DNA of 64,000 bases, from positions 13,735 to 77,734 of the forward strand of contig DAOUJY010000154.1 in assembly GCA_034421995.1 (NCBI GenBank), read 5' to 3'. The stretch's first letter is position 1. Each line of letters opens with the position of its first letter. Both the position numbers and the translations under genes were made by a program. The DNA comes from Bin87 sp034421995 (GTDB lineage Bacteria > Chloroflexota > Dehalococcoidia > Lucifugimonadales > UBA3495). Under the pieces are notes generated by a model. It searched no databases and was not told the origin of the DNA. It saw only the letters and a program-made list of their open reading frames with translations. Shown here piece by piece: positions 8,229 through 15,992 of the stretch.

Positions 8229-8546
8229 TCAGTCGTCCGGATGGCTTATCTCGTGCCGGTGTTCGTGGAAGTCCGGAGTGACCAGCCCGCCCATGGCGTC
8301 GCTCATGCGGCCCATGTGGGCGTCGATGCTGCCGATGTGGCTGTCGTCGAGATCGCCGGCGGCGTTGTCGGGCATCCAGTTGAGGCTTTCACCCCAGGAG
8401 CGGTGAAAGGAGAACCCGGATACCAGACGCGTGAGGTCGGCGCCGGCGCAACTGCCGCAGGCCAAAGCGTCGGCCGGCGTCCAGCTGTATACCAGGCGCG
8501 ACTGGTGTTGTCCGCACTGATTGCAACGGTATTCGTAGATGGGCAT
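8229..8546 (-). CDS. FmdB-family zinc ribbon protein (copy 2)
   Basis: The 105-residue protein also opens with MPIYEYRCNQCG and has the second cysteine pair in ACGSCAG, forming the FmdB-type zinc ribbon. The tail is His/Asp rich (DFHEHRHEISHPDD at the end), unlike copy 1, which could give an extra metal-binding surface. It is the first gene of the minus-strand run that continues through copy 1, thiE, translin-like, DUF2071 and HAD. Copies 1 and 2 share only the ribbon, so this is an old duplication or independent recruitment. Confidence 0.85.
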   Translation of the reverse strand: MPIYEYRCNQCGQHQSRLVYSWTPADALACGSCAGADLTRLVSGFSFHRSWGESLNWMPDNAAGDLDDSHIGSIDAHMGRMSDAMGGLVTPDFHEHRHEISHPDD

Positions 8547-8585
8547 AACGCCGGAATTGTAGCACAGCGGCGCTTCACTAATGGA

Positions 8586-8945
8586 CTAAGGTGTGGTCAA
8601 GATGAGCAGGAGCTTGTCCAGCAGAGCTTCGACTTCGTCCAGTCTTTCGGCCACTTCGTCTGCTGGCGTGTCGTTTTCGTAGAAGTTCTCATGCAGCGCG
8701 CTGGCGGTGTCGAACAGTCGGCGGATATCGCCGTCGCCGGTTTCGGCCCGGAGCCGGCTGATGATCCGGTGGTAGTGTCGGTGACGGTTGTGCTCCCAGC
8801 CTCGTTGTTCGGCGATAGCTTTGAGCATCTGCGCGGTGGCGCCCCAGCCTTTTTCGGACGCCTGTGCCAAGTCGCCGGCAGACAGTTCTTGCCTGGCCTG
8901 CGCCAGAAAACGTTCGCTGGCTTGTTGGTAGTGCTGGCTGGTCAT
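8586..8945 (-). CDS. PaREP1/HEPN-like small helical protein (copy 1)
   Basis: The predicted product is 119 residues, starting MTSQHYQQASERF. Its centre, QASEKGWGATAQMLKAIAEQ, and the later FDTASALHENFYEN match the PaREP1-type helical family, related to HEPN domains. The frame stays open upstream to 9224, but that part reads through a repeat element (9012-9172), so the ATG at 8945 is preferred. A paralogue occurs at 19555-19917. Function is unknown; some relatives sit beside nucleotidyltransferase genes, but none is adjacent here. No catalytic R-x4-6-H motif is evident. Confidence 0.68.
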   Translation of the reverse strand: MTSQHYQQASERFLAQARQELSAGDLAQASEKGWGATAQMLKAIAEQRGWEHNRHRHYHRIISRLRAETGDGDIRRLFDTASALHENFYENDTPADEVAERLDEVEALLDKLLLILTTP

Positions 8946-9011
8946 GTGTGAGCCCTCGGCGTACTTGGACAGGTTAGCAAGTTCGTCGCCCTTGGGCAAT
9001 GATGTGCAAGC

Positions 9012-9172
9012 GCTCACCCGTACCCACTTGCCGCCAGCTGTCATTGCGAGAATGCCCTCAGGCATTCGTGGCAATCTCGTTGCGGCATTTACGGCTGCTC
9101 GCGGAGAACCTTTGCTGCGCCGACGAGATTGCCACGCTCCGCTCGCAATGACAACGCGGGTACGCGTGAGTG
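9012..9172. repeat. MITE-like inverted-repeat element, family A copy 1
   Basis: About 160 bases bounded by inverted ends (GCTCACCCGTACCCACTT near the left, and its near-complement ending ...GGGTACGCGTGAGTG on the right). Inside is a second inverted pair, TCATTGCGAG and CTCGCAATGA, and the core CGACGAGATTGCCACG. The same arrangement and length recur at 17077-17235. Confidence 0.75.
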
Positions 9173-9210
9173 TGAAAGCAGCGGGTAGCGTTCCGCTGAC
9201 ACCCCAACCC

Positions 9211-9240
9211 TTGCCTAACAGCACATTAGTTCGCTATACT
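9211..9240 (+). promoter_or_regulatory. Promoter-like -35/-10 pair
   Basis: TTGCCT at 9211-9216 and TATACT at 9235-9240 are separated by 18 bases. Transcription would start near 9247 and enter ~540 bases without a gene before polA. It could serve a non-coding RNA or an upstream polA transcript. Confidence 0.4.
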
Positions 9241-9527
9241 ATACCCCACGTGTCAGGCAGCAAGCCCATGGCCACGGCCCATCTGTCCAACACCACATCT
9301 GAATATCGGGTTCACAGGGTTCAGGTATCACGGTCAACCGCTGCCGCCGTACAGGGTCGCAGATGCGCCTGTGGCGTGCAGCACGTCGGATCTTCTGGAC
9401 CGCTGGCTAGCGCCCATGAGCCGGTAACCGCAATACCGATACGCACAAGCTAGTACGGCAGGTCACCACCTCTGCGCGAAAGTCGCCCCTGCGCCCTGCT
9501 CCGGCAGGACGCAACCCGGACTTCCTT

Positions 9528-9559
9528 CCCGGGATTCCGGCTTCCGCCGGAATCCCGGG
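9528..9559. repeat. Perfect 14-bp hairpin
   Basis: CCCGGGATTCCGGC, loop TTCC, GCCGGAATCCCGGG. There is no T-run on either strand, so this is a palindromic repeat rather than a standard Rho-independent terminator. It resembles the CCGGAAT-type repeats at 31940-32040. Confidence 0.65.
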
Positions 9560-9792
9560 CGGGGCCGGTCGTGGGGCGCTCCGCACGCGCCAACTTAGCA
9601 CTTCAATTCGCAGACCCACTCGCCGACCCACGCTCTCTGGCCGCAGCCCCGACAACCTGAACCCCCCGAACCCGCAGCCAACCAAACCACCGACCGACCA
9701 ACCAAAGGAGAAAAACCCAGACAACCACCCCGCTGCCACGCAGTCTAACTTTCTCGTCATTTCGGATTTTAGTAGCGAAATTTCCTCTGATG

Positions 9793-9798
9793 TATAAT
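9793..9798 (+). promoter_or_regulatory. TATAAT -10 box before polA
   Basis: An exact TATAAT lies 61 bases before the chosen polA start. No strong -35 is seen at 16-18 bases. It makes the in-frame ATG at 9790 an unlikely start, because transcripts would begin after it. Confidence 0.4.
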
Positions 9799-9858
9799 GC
9801 CACAACGGATCCACTGCCGCGGCGGAGACGCCGCAACCAGTCCTGCGGGAGTACGCTT

Positions 9859-12660
9859 ATGGTCAGCGCCAGCCAATTGTCAATGCCGATGTCAGCAGCG
9901 TCGGCGGCTCGCACCGCTCCGCTGTTCCTGGTCATCGACGGCCACGCGATGGTGCACCGCTCGTTTCGGGCCATCAGCGTCAGCCGGAACCTGACCGTAT
10001 CCACGACGGGCGAGGACGTTACCGGGGTGTATGGGTTCGCCAGCGTGTTCATGCGGGCGCTGAACGAGTGGCAGCCGACCCACGTGGCGGTGACGTTTGA
10101 CACGCCGGCTCCGACCTTCCGCCACGAACGGTTCCCCGAATACAAGGCGCAACGCCCGCCGTCGCCTCCCGAGCTGCGGGGGCAGTTCGACCGGGTGAAG
10201 GAGTTGATGACCGCCTTTGCCGTTCCCATTTACGAACTGGCGGGGTTTGAGGCGGACGATCTCATCGGGACCCTGTGCCGCCAGGCGGAGGCCGACGGCG
10301 TGGAAACGATCATCCTTACCGGCGACCGGGACACCTTCCAGCTGATTTCGCCGCTGGTTCGCGTTGACCTGGCCAGCAGCGAGCGGGACCGGCGTATTGT
10401 CGATGAAACGGAACTGGCCGAGCGATACGGCGGCCTCACCGCCCAGCAGCAGCCTGATTACAAGGCGCTGGTGGGCGACAAGTCCGACAACATCCCCGGC
10501 GTTCCCGGCGTGGGCGACAAGACCGCGACCAGCCTGCTCACCGACTATGGGACGCTGGAAGGCATCTACGAGCACATTGACAGCATCACGCAGAAGCGGG
10601 TTCACAACAACCTAGCCTCCAACCAGGAGGCCGCGTTTGAATACCGTTTCCTGACCACCATCAACTGCGACGCGCCGGTTACGCTGGATTTGGACGCCTG
10701 CCGGTTCGGCAACTACGAGCGGGCCGAGATTGTATCGCTGATGACCGCCCTGGAGTTCCACAGCATCGTGGGCCGCGTTCCCTCTCCCGACGCTCCCTGG
10801 GCCACCGCGACGGCTACTTCGGACGGGTCGGGAGCCGCCGACGGACGTCCGACAACCGCGCCGGACAATACCGAATACCGCATCGTTGCAACATCGGACG
10901 ACCTGGACGCGATGATTGCGGCCATACGCGCCGCCGGCTCCTTTGCCTTTGACACCGAGTCCAGCAGCACCGACCCCATGGCTGCTGACCTGGCTGGCCT
11001 CAGCTTCTCCATCTATGGTGGGACAGCCTGGTATGTTCCGGTAGGACATACGGCGGGTGAGCAGTTGCCCCTGGAGGAAGTGATGGCGGCGGTGCGCCCT
11101 CTCTTCACCGACGAGGGCCTGCAACGGTGCGCGCACAACGCCAACTACGACCTGACGCTGCTCAGCAACTACGGCATCGACCCGTACCGTGTCATTGACC
11201 ACGACACCATGATCGCCGCCCACCTGCTGGGCAAGACCAGAACCCAGCTGGGCCTCAAGCCCCTGGCTTTGGAGTTTCTGGGGCGGGAGATGACCGAAAT
11301 CACCGAACTCATCGGCAAGGGTCGCAATCAAAAGACCTTCAACGAGGTGGACATCGCGGCCGCCGCGCCCTACGCGGCGGCCGACGCCGACTGCACCCTG
11401 TTATTGCGCCAGCAATTTGAGCCGTCGCTGGCGGAGCGGGATTTTAACGGCCTGCTGGCGGACGTGGAGCTGCCCCTGGTTCCGTTGCTGGTGGAGATGC
11501 AGCGAGCCGGGGTGAAGCTGGACGCCGGCGTGCTGCATGAAATGTCCCGGGACCTGAACGAGCAACTGGCGCAGATCCAGGGGGAGCTTTTTGCGGATAT
11601 TGGGCACGAGGTCAACATCAACTCGCCCAAGCAGTTGAGCGACCTGCTGTTTGGTGAGCTGGGACTGCCGAAGACGCGGCGCACCAAGTCGGGGTATTCT
11701 ACGGACGCCAACTCGCTGGAAACGCTGAAAGGTATGCACCCGGTGGTGGATAGAATCCTGGACTACCGGCAGGTTGCCAAGTTGAAGTCAACTTATGTTG
11801 ACGCGCTGCCGGAGATGGTGAATGCGCGGACGGGGCGGATTCATACCTCATACCATCAAACCGGGGCGGAGACGGGCCGGCTGAGCAGCAGCGATCCCAA
11901 CCTGCAGAACATTCCCATCCGCACCGAGCTGGGACGGCAGGTGCGCCGGGCCTTCGTCGCCGACTCGGACTGCCAACTCCTCTCCGCCGACTACTCACAG
12001 ATTGAGCTGCGGGTGCTGGCCCATATGTCGCAGGACCCGTCGCTGCTGGAAGCCTTCCGCCGGGGCGAGGACATCCACGCCGCCACGGCCAGCCAGATGT
12101 TCAACGTGCCCATCAACGAGGTTGACGCCGAACAGCGTCGCATCGCCAAGGTGCTGAACTTCGGCGTGATCTACGGCCTGGGGCCATTTGGCATCTCCCA
12201 GCAGACCGGGTTCAGCCGGGAGCAAGGGCGCGAGTTTATCGATACCTATCTCTCGCGGTATCCCGGAATCAACGGCTACCTGGAGTCGGTGAAGGACCAG
12301 ACGCGGGGCACGATGTACGCCGAAACCTTGCTGGGCCGGCGTCGATATTTGCCCGACATCCAGTCCACCAACCACAACACCCGGGCCGCCGCCGAGCGCA
12401 TGGCCATCAATATGCCCATTCAGGGCACCGCCGCCGATATTATGAAAATCGCCATGATCAACGTCCGCGCTCGCATGATCAACGAGCAGATGCGTTCCCA
12501 GATGATTTTGCAGGTCCACGACGAGTTGGTGTTTGAAGTTCCCGACGATGAGATGGACAACATGACGGCGCTGGTGCTGGACGAAATGCCGGCGGCCATG
12601 GATTTGGACGTCACGCTCAAGGTGGATGTGAAGTCCGGTTATTCGTGGGGGGATTTCTGA
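9859..12660 (+). CDS. polA: DNA polymerase I
   Basis: This is a full three-domain PolA of 933 residues: 5' nuclease (about 20-310), 3'-5' exonuclease (about 340-530) and polymerase (about 560-933). The proofreading site looks intact: FDTES near 364, HNANYD near 429 and Y-A-A-A-D near 504. Polymerase motif A is DYSQIELRVLAH near 710, motif B has RRIAKVLNFGVIYGLG near 770, and motif C is QVHDELVFEV near 886. It fills gaps and removes RNA primers in replication and repair. The start at 9859 has GGGAG seven bases upstream; an earlier in-frame ATG at 9790 overlaps the -10 box and adds an Arg-rich stretch absent from the family. Confidence 0.97.
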   Translation: MVSASQLSMPMSAASAARTAPLFLVIDGHAMVHRSFRAISVSRNLTVSTTGEDVTGVYGFASVFMRALNEWQPTHVAVTFDTPAPTFRHERFPEYKAQRPPSPPELRGQFDRVKELMTAFAVPIYELAGFEADDLIGTLCRQAEADGVETIILTGDRDTFQLISPLVRVDLASSERDRRIVDETELAERYGGLTAQQQPDYKALVGDKSDNIPGVPGVGDKTATSLLTDYGTLEGIYEHIDSITQKRVHNNLASNQEAAFEYRFLTTINCDAPVTLDLDACRFGNYERAEIVSLMTALEFHSIVGRVPSPDAPWATATATSDGSGAADGRPTTAPDNTEYRIVATSDDLDAMIAAIRAAGSFAFDTESSSTDPMAADLAGLSFSIYGGTAWYVPVGHTAGEQLPLEEVMAAVRPLFTDEGLQRCAHNANYDLTLLSNYGIDPYRVIDHDTMIAAHLLGKTRTQLGLKPLALEFLGREMTEITELIGKGRNQKTFNEVDIAAAAPYAAADADCTLLLRQQFEPSLAERDFNGLLADVELPLVPLLVEMQRAGVKLDAGVLHEMSRDLNEQLAQIQGELFADIGHEVNINSPKQLSDLLFGELGLPKTRRTKSGYSTDANSLETLKGMHPVVDRILDYRQVAKLKSTYVDALPEMVNARTGRIHTSYHQTGAETGRLSSSDPNLQNIPIRTELGRQVRRAFVADSDCQLLSADYSQIELRVLAHMSQDPSLLEAFRRGEDIHAATASQMFNVPINEVDAEQRRIAKVLNFGVIYGLGPFGISQQTGFSREQGREFIDTYLSRYPGINGYLESVKDQTRGTMYAETLLGRRRYLPDIQSTNHNTRAAAERMAINMPIQGTAADIMKIAMINVRARMINEQMRSQMILQVHDELVFEVPDDEMDNMTALVLDEMPAAMDLDVTLKVDVKSGYSWGDF

Positions 12661-12683
12661 TTGGATTTTCGGACCGTGGAACC

Positions 12684-12790
12684 GTCAGAATCAGGATTTA
12701 CAGGATTCGGGGATTAGCAAGATTGGGTTGGTTGATACTTTCGCGGCAGCATCCTGAAAATCGGCTAATCCTGTAAATCCTGATTCTGAC
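12684..12790. repeat. Family B inverted repeat (copy 1)
   Basis: The left end reads GTCAGAATCAGGATTTACAG and the right end its complement, closing with CCTGATTCTGAC. The centre contains further GGATTAGCA/GGATT units. Related copies are at 13750-13838, 19931-19972 (half), 22409-22496 and 51174-51280. It sits between polA and the CitE-like gene. Confidence 0.8.
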
Positions 12791-12833
12791 AAATACGCTG
12801 AGAATAGAAAACCCTGGAACGTGTTAGGGAGGT

Positions 12834-13724
12834 TTGATCCCTGTGGAATTGCTACGCAGCCTGGTATTTGTGCCCGGCAACCGCGCCAATATGCTGGAGC
12901 GGGCGCTGGGGTTTGGCGCCGACATCGTGATGGTTGACCTGGAGGACTCGGTGCCGCCGGGCGAGAAGGCGGCAGCGTGCGAGCTGGCCGTGGCATGGGC
13001 GCCGCGATTGGCCGCTGCCGGGCGTCGCGTGATGGTGCGCGTCAACTCGCTGGATACCGGGCTGACTGCCGACGAGCTGGCCGCCGTGGTGGGCCCGGAT
13101 CTGGCCGGCATCAGCATCGGCAAGGGCAATACATCCTGGGACTTGCAGCAGGTTGACCGCCTGTTGGTTCCTTTGGAAGCCGGCGCGGGCATGGCCGCCG
13201 GCAGCATCAAGGTGGTTCCCTGGATTGAGACCGCCATGGCCATCGTCCACGTCTATGAGATGGCCCAGGCGTCGCAGCGCATCGTGGGCATTGCCTTCGG
13301 AGCCGAGGACTACACCAACGACATGGGCGTGATCCGCAACGACTTTGGCGAGGAGTGTTACTACGCCCGCTCCGCCGTGGCCGTGGCCGCTCGCGCCGCC
13401 GGCGTCGGGGCGTTGGACGGCCCCTTCGTCGGTTTCCGCGACCCGGACGGGTTGCGCAAAGACGCCGGAACCGCCCGGCAGATGGGATACACCGGCAAGT
13501 TCGCCATCCACCCCGCGCAAATCGACATTATCAACGAGACCTTCTCTCCCAACCCTGATGACGTGGCCTACGCTCGCCGGGTGGTGGCCGCCTGGGACGA
13601 GGCCGAGGCGGCGGGCCGGGGTTCCCTGTCCATCGACGGGCGGATGGTGGACGTGCCGGTGGTGAAGCGGGCGCAGAACCTGCTGGCGCAAGTCGCCGCT
13701 ATCGAAGCGCAGGCGGCCGGGTAG
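12834..13724 (+). CDS. HpcH/HpaI aldolase / CitE-family lyase
   Basis: The 296-residue TIM-barrel protein matches the CitE/malyl-CoA lyase-like family: RSLVFVPGNR at the start, VDLEDSVPPGEK, a conserved RVNS strand, 'IKVVPWIETAMAI', FGAEDYTND and a late GKFAIHPAQI. Family members cleave acyl-CoA or citryl-type substrates (malyl-CoA, beta-methylmalyl-CoA, citryl-ACP) with Mg2+ bound by the Asp/Glu residues of these motifs. There is no citrate lyase alpha/gamma or acyl-CoA partner nearby, so the substrate is open. Start: TTG 12834 or GTG 12843, both behind GGGAGG. It stands alone between two family B repeats. Confidence 0.87.
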   Translation: MIPVELLRSLVFVPGNRANMLERALGFGADIVMVDLEDSVPPGEKAAACELAVAWAPRLAAAGRRVMVRVNSLDTGLTADELAAVVGPDLAGISIGKGNTSWDLQQVDRLLVPLEAGAGMAAGSIKVVPWIETAMAIVHVYEMAQASQRIVGIAFGAEDYTNDMGVIRNDFGEECYYARSAVAVAARAAGVGALDGPFVGFRDPDGLRKDAGTARQMGYTGKFAIHPAQIDIINETFSPNPDDVAYARRVVAAWDEAEAAGRGSLSIDGRMVDVPVVKRAQNLLAQVAAIEAQAAG

Positions 13725-13749
13725 ATGGCAGGGCTTGTGCAAAGTCACT

Positions 13750-13838
13750 GTCAGAATCAGGATTTACCGGATTTTGAGATTTCCAGGATGTTCATAAATC
13801 CTGAGAATCCTCTAAATCCTGGCAATCCTGATTCTGAC
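13750..13838. repeat. Family B inverted repeat (copy 2)
   Basis: It starts GTCAGAATCAGGATTTACCG and ends GCAATCCTGATTCTGAC, with additional AATCC/GGATT steps between. It separates the CitE-like gene from folB. Confidence 0.78.
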
Positions 13839-13858
13839 AATCCGACCGGGATAATACG

Positions 13859-14233
13859 ATGCCGGCTGACCGTATCATCCTGACCGGAATGCAGTTTTAT
13901 GGCTTCCACGGCGTGAACCCGGAGGAGCGCAGCCTGGGCCAGCCGTTCATCGTTGACTTGGATGCTGAGCTGGACCTGAGCGCTGCTTCCGAATCCGACC
14001 GGCTGCCCGACACGGTAAGCTACACCGCCCTGTACCGGGTGGTCAAAAGCGTGATGGAGGGGGAGCCGCGCAACCTGCTGGAAGCGGCCGCGGGGGCCAT
14101 CGCGGGTCGGGTCCTGGAACAACACACCTCCGTTGTTGGCATCCGCATACGGGTGCAAAAACCCCGGCCGCCGATCAAGGGTTCCGTCATCGAATCCGCC
14201 GCCGTGGAGATCTATCGCGTCCGACAACCTTGA
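13859..14233 (+). CDS. folB: Dihydroneopterin aldolase
   Basis: FolB converts 7,8-dihydroneopterin to hydroxymethyl-dihydropterin and glycolaldehyde in folate synthesis. The 124-residue length is normal. Visible family motifs are FYGFHGVNPEERSLGQPF near residue 13, DTVSYTALYRVV near 52, NLLEAAAGAIA near 73 and VQKPRPPIKG near 100 with the conserved Lys. Folate genes such as folK or folP are not adjacent; the next gene is a SagB-type oxidoreductase. No strong ribosome site precedes the ATG, but the alignment of the family start makes this position convincing. Confidence 0.93.
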   Translation: MPADRIILTGMQFYGFHGVNPEERSLGQPFIVDLDAELDLSAASESDRLPDTVSYTALYRVVKSVMEGEPRNLLEAAAGAIAGRVLEQHTSVVGIRIRVQKPRPPIKGSVIESAAVEIYRVRQP

Positions 14234-14296
14234 AACGAAACCCGCTGCCCAACTGCTCACCGAGCTTACGCGATTGGGTTATCAGCGGGCAATTTA

Positions 14297-14331
14297 ACGC
14301 AAAGGCGCAGAGACGCAAAGACGCAAAGGGG
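14297..14331. repeat. Short direct repeats of CGCAAAG type
   Basis: Three close copies of the unit 'ACGCAAAG' or 'GCGCAGAG' occur in 35 bases just before the SagB-type gene. Similar short arrays are widespread in bacterial intergenic DNA; no role is evident. Confidence 0.55.
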
Positions 14332-14348
14332 AATAAGGAACAGCCGCC

Positions 14349-15980
14349 ATGACCACCATCCAGGAAACCGGCAACGTTGGGATCGCCCGCCAGTTCAATG
14401 ACGCGACCAAGCTGCAGTACATCAACCTGGCGAACAAGCCGCCCCTGTACAAAACCTACCCAGGACTGCGGGACATACCTCTGCCCGACGTCGCGTCTGC
14501 TCCCGGGCCGGCCATGTCCACCTTGCCGGCGATACGGGGCGGCGCACGTTCCGACGCATCCGGCTCGGTGACGCTGGAGACGCTGGCCGGCCTGCTCTAC
14601 CATGCCGCCGCCGTGATCCGCCGGCGCAACCTGCGCGACGGCGAGGTGCATTACCGGGCCGCCGCCTCGGCCGGCGCGCTGTATCCCACCGAGGTGTATG
14701 TCGTTTGCGGCGATCTGGACGGCCTCCGGGCCGGGGTCTATCACTTCAACCCCCGGGACTTCACCCTGGCCCGGCTGCGCAACGGCGATTTGCGCCGATG
14801 GGTGGGCGCGGCAGCGGTTGACCACGCCGCGTATCCGGTGACGCTGGTGTTCACCACCGTCTTCTGGCGCAGCGCGTGGAAGTATCGCGAGCGGGGCTAC
14901 CGGTACTGCTATTGGGACCTGGGCACCATCGGCGCGAATCTGCTGGCCGCCGGGAATGCGACTGAAACGGCGGTGAGCCTCCGTTTCGGCTTTGTTGACC
15001 ACCTGATCTGCGGGTTCCTGGGGCTCAACGTTGACGATGAAGCGCCCGGGCTGCTAGCCCACGTGGGAACTCCCGACGGAATGCTGCCGCCCGGCTCCGG
15101 CGACGTGCCCGGGCTGCTGCCCCAGGAGAGCAATGACCTGCAAGCCGGAGCAATCGAATATCCACTGTCCCGGGAACTGCACCGGGCCTCGCTGCTGCGA
15201 AGCGGGGATGATGCCGCCTCCTGGAACGACGCCGGCAATCGGGCCGGTTCGGACCGGGACGAGTTGGACGGCACGGGCGACAATTTCCGACCGCTCAAGT
15301 CCGGCCCTGACGGAGCTTTTGACGGCGCCTTGGACCTCGCGGCCAACTCCGCGACTGCCCTGGGCGACTGCATCCGGTTCCGGGGTTCCACCCGGCGCTT
15401 CGCCACCGAGCCGATTTCGTGGGTAGCGTTTCGATCCATCGTTGACGCCGCCGGCGCGGGCATCAACTCGCCCCAATTCGCCGACGGGTTCTCGCCCTAT
15501 CTGAGCCTGTACTTCATTGTGAACGCCGTGGATGGACTGGAGTCGGGCGCATATTACTACAACCGTTTCTACGGGGGCCTCCGGCTGCTCCAGGCCGGAG
15601 AGTTCCGGGAAACGGCCGGCCACCTGGGGTTTGAGCAAGCCCTGCCCGCCGACGCGGCAGCAGTGGCGTTCATCACTGCCGACCTGCCGCTGCTGGAGCG
15701 GGAGTTCGGCCCGCGGGGTTATCGCATGGCGCAAACCATTGCCGGCATCATCGGGGGCCGTATCTACCTGGCCTCTCATGCGTCGGGACTGGGCGCGACG
15801 GGCTTGACCTTTTTTGACGACGCAGTGGCGGAATTCTTCTCGCCCCACGCCCAAGGCCAGGAGGCTGTTTTCGTGGTGCCCATGGGCGTCCCGCACGCCG
15901 CCAGGCGGGTGCGGCCCTTCCGCTCCCGCCTGGCGGTGAGCCTGGACGCGCGGGCCCGGGGAGCCGGGCAAGGCGAGTAG
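14349..15980 (+). CDS. SagB/ThcOx-type dehydrogenase with two nitroreductase domains
   Basis: The 543-residue protein has two nitroreductase-fold halves (about 60-245 and 330-535) joined by a linker. The first has RAAASAGALYPTEVYVV, the hallmark of SagB-type proteins, and the second has an analogous SGAYYYNRF region and a closing LTFFDDAV segment. SagB/ThcOx enzymes use FMN to oxidise azolines to azoles in RiPP maturation, but many double-domain members stand alone and their substrates are unknown. No YcaO, ocin-forming or precursor-peptide gene was seen nearby. The ATG at 14349 follows a purine-rich AAGGAA stretch. Confidence 0.85.
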   Translation: MTTIQETGNVGIARQFNDATKLQYINLANKPPLYKTYPGLRDIPLPDVASAPGPAMSTLPAIRGGARSDASGSVTLETLAGLLYHAAAVIRRRNLRDGEVHYRAAASAGALYPTEVYVVCGDLDGLRAGVYHFNPRDFTLARLRNGDLRRWVGAAAVDHAAYPVTLVFTTVFWRSAWKYRERGYRYCYWDLGTIGANLLAAGNATETAVSLRFGFVDHLICGFLGLNVDDEAPGLLAHVGTPDGMLPPGSGDVPGLLPQESNDLQAGAIEYPLSRELHRASLLRSGDDAASWNDAGNRAGSDRDELDGTGDNFRPLKSGPDGAFDGALDLAANSATALGDCIRFRGSTRRFATEPISWVAFRSIVDAAGAGINSPQFADGFSPYLSLYFIVNAVDGLESGAYYYNRFYGGLRLLQAGEFRETAGHLGFEQALPADAAAVAFITADLPLLEREFGPRGYRMAQTIAGIIGGRIYLASHASGLGATGLTFFDDAVAEFFSPHAQGQEAVFVVPMGVPHAARRVRPFRSRLAVSLDARARGAGQGE

Positions 15981-15992
15981 AGCCGGCGCCGG

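Larger units (their letters stand above)
8946..9858. other. Long non-coding region with repeats and promoter-like sites
   Basis: No convincing gene lies in these ~910 bases. They hold an inverted-repeat element (9012-9172), a promoter-like pair (9211-9240), a perfect 14-base-pair hairpin (9528-9559), a strikingly C/A-rich stretch at about 9650-9735, and the TATAAT box ahead of polA. A structured RNA starting near 9247 is possible, but I could not match it to RNase P, tmRNA, SRP or 6S RNA. Confidence 0.5.

Noticed and set aside
8586..9224. A 212-residue reading of the PaREP1-like gene starting at 9224.
   Set aside because: The first ~93 residues are translated from the family A repeat element and are not protein-like; the ATG at 8945 is preferred.
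9505..9530. On the minus strand a GGAAGTCCGGG segment resembles the start of RNase P RNA.
   Set aside because: The downstream conserved blocks of RNase P RNA (such as ACAGAAA and the GGTAA region) are absent.
9790..9858. The 23-residue amino-terminal extension of PolA.
   Set aside because: It overlaps a perfect TATAAT box, and the downstream ATG has a good ribosome site.
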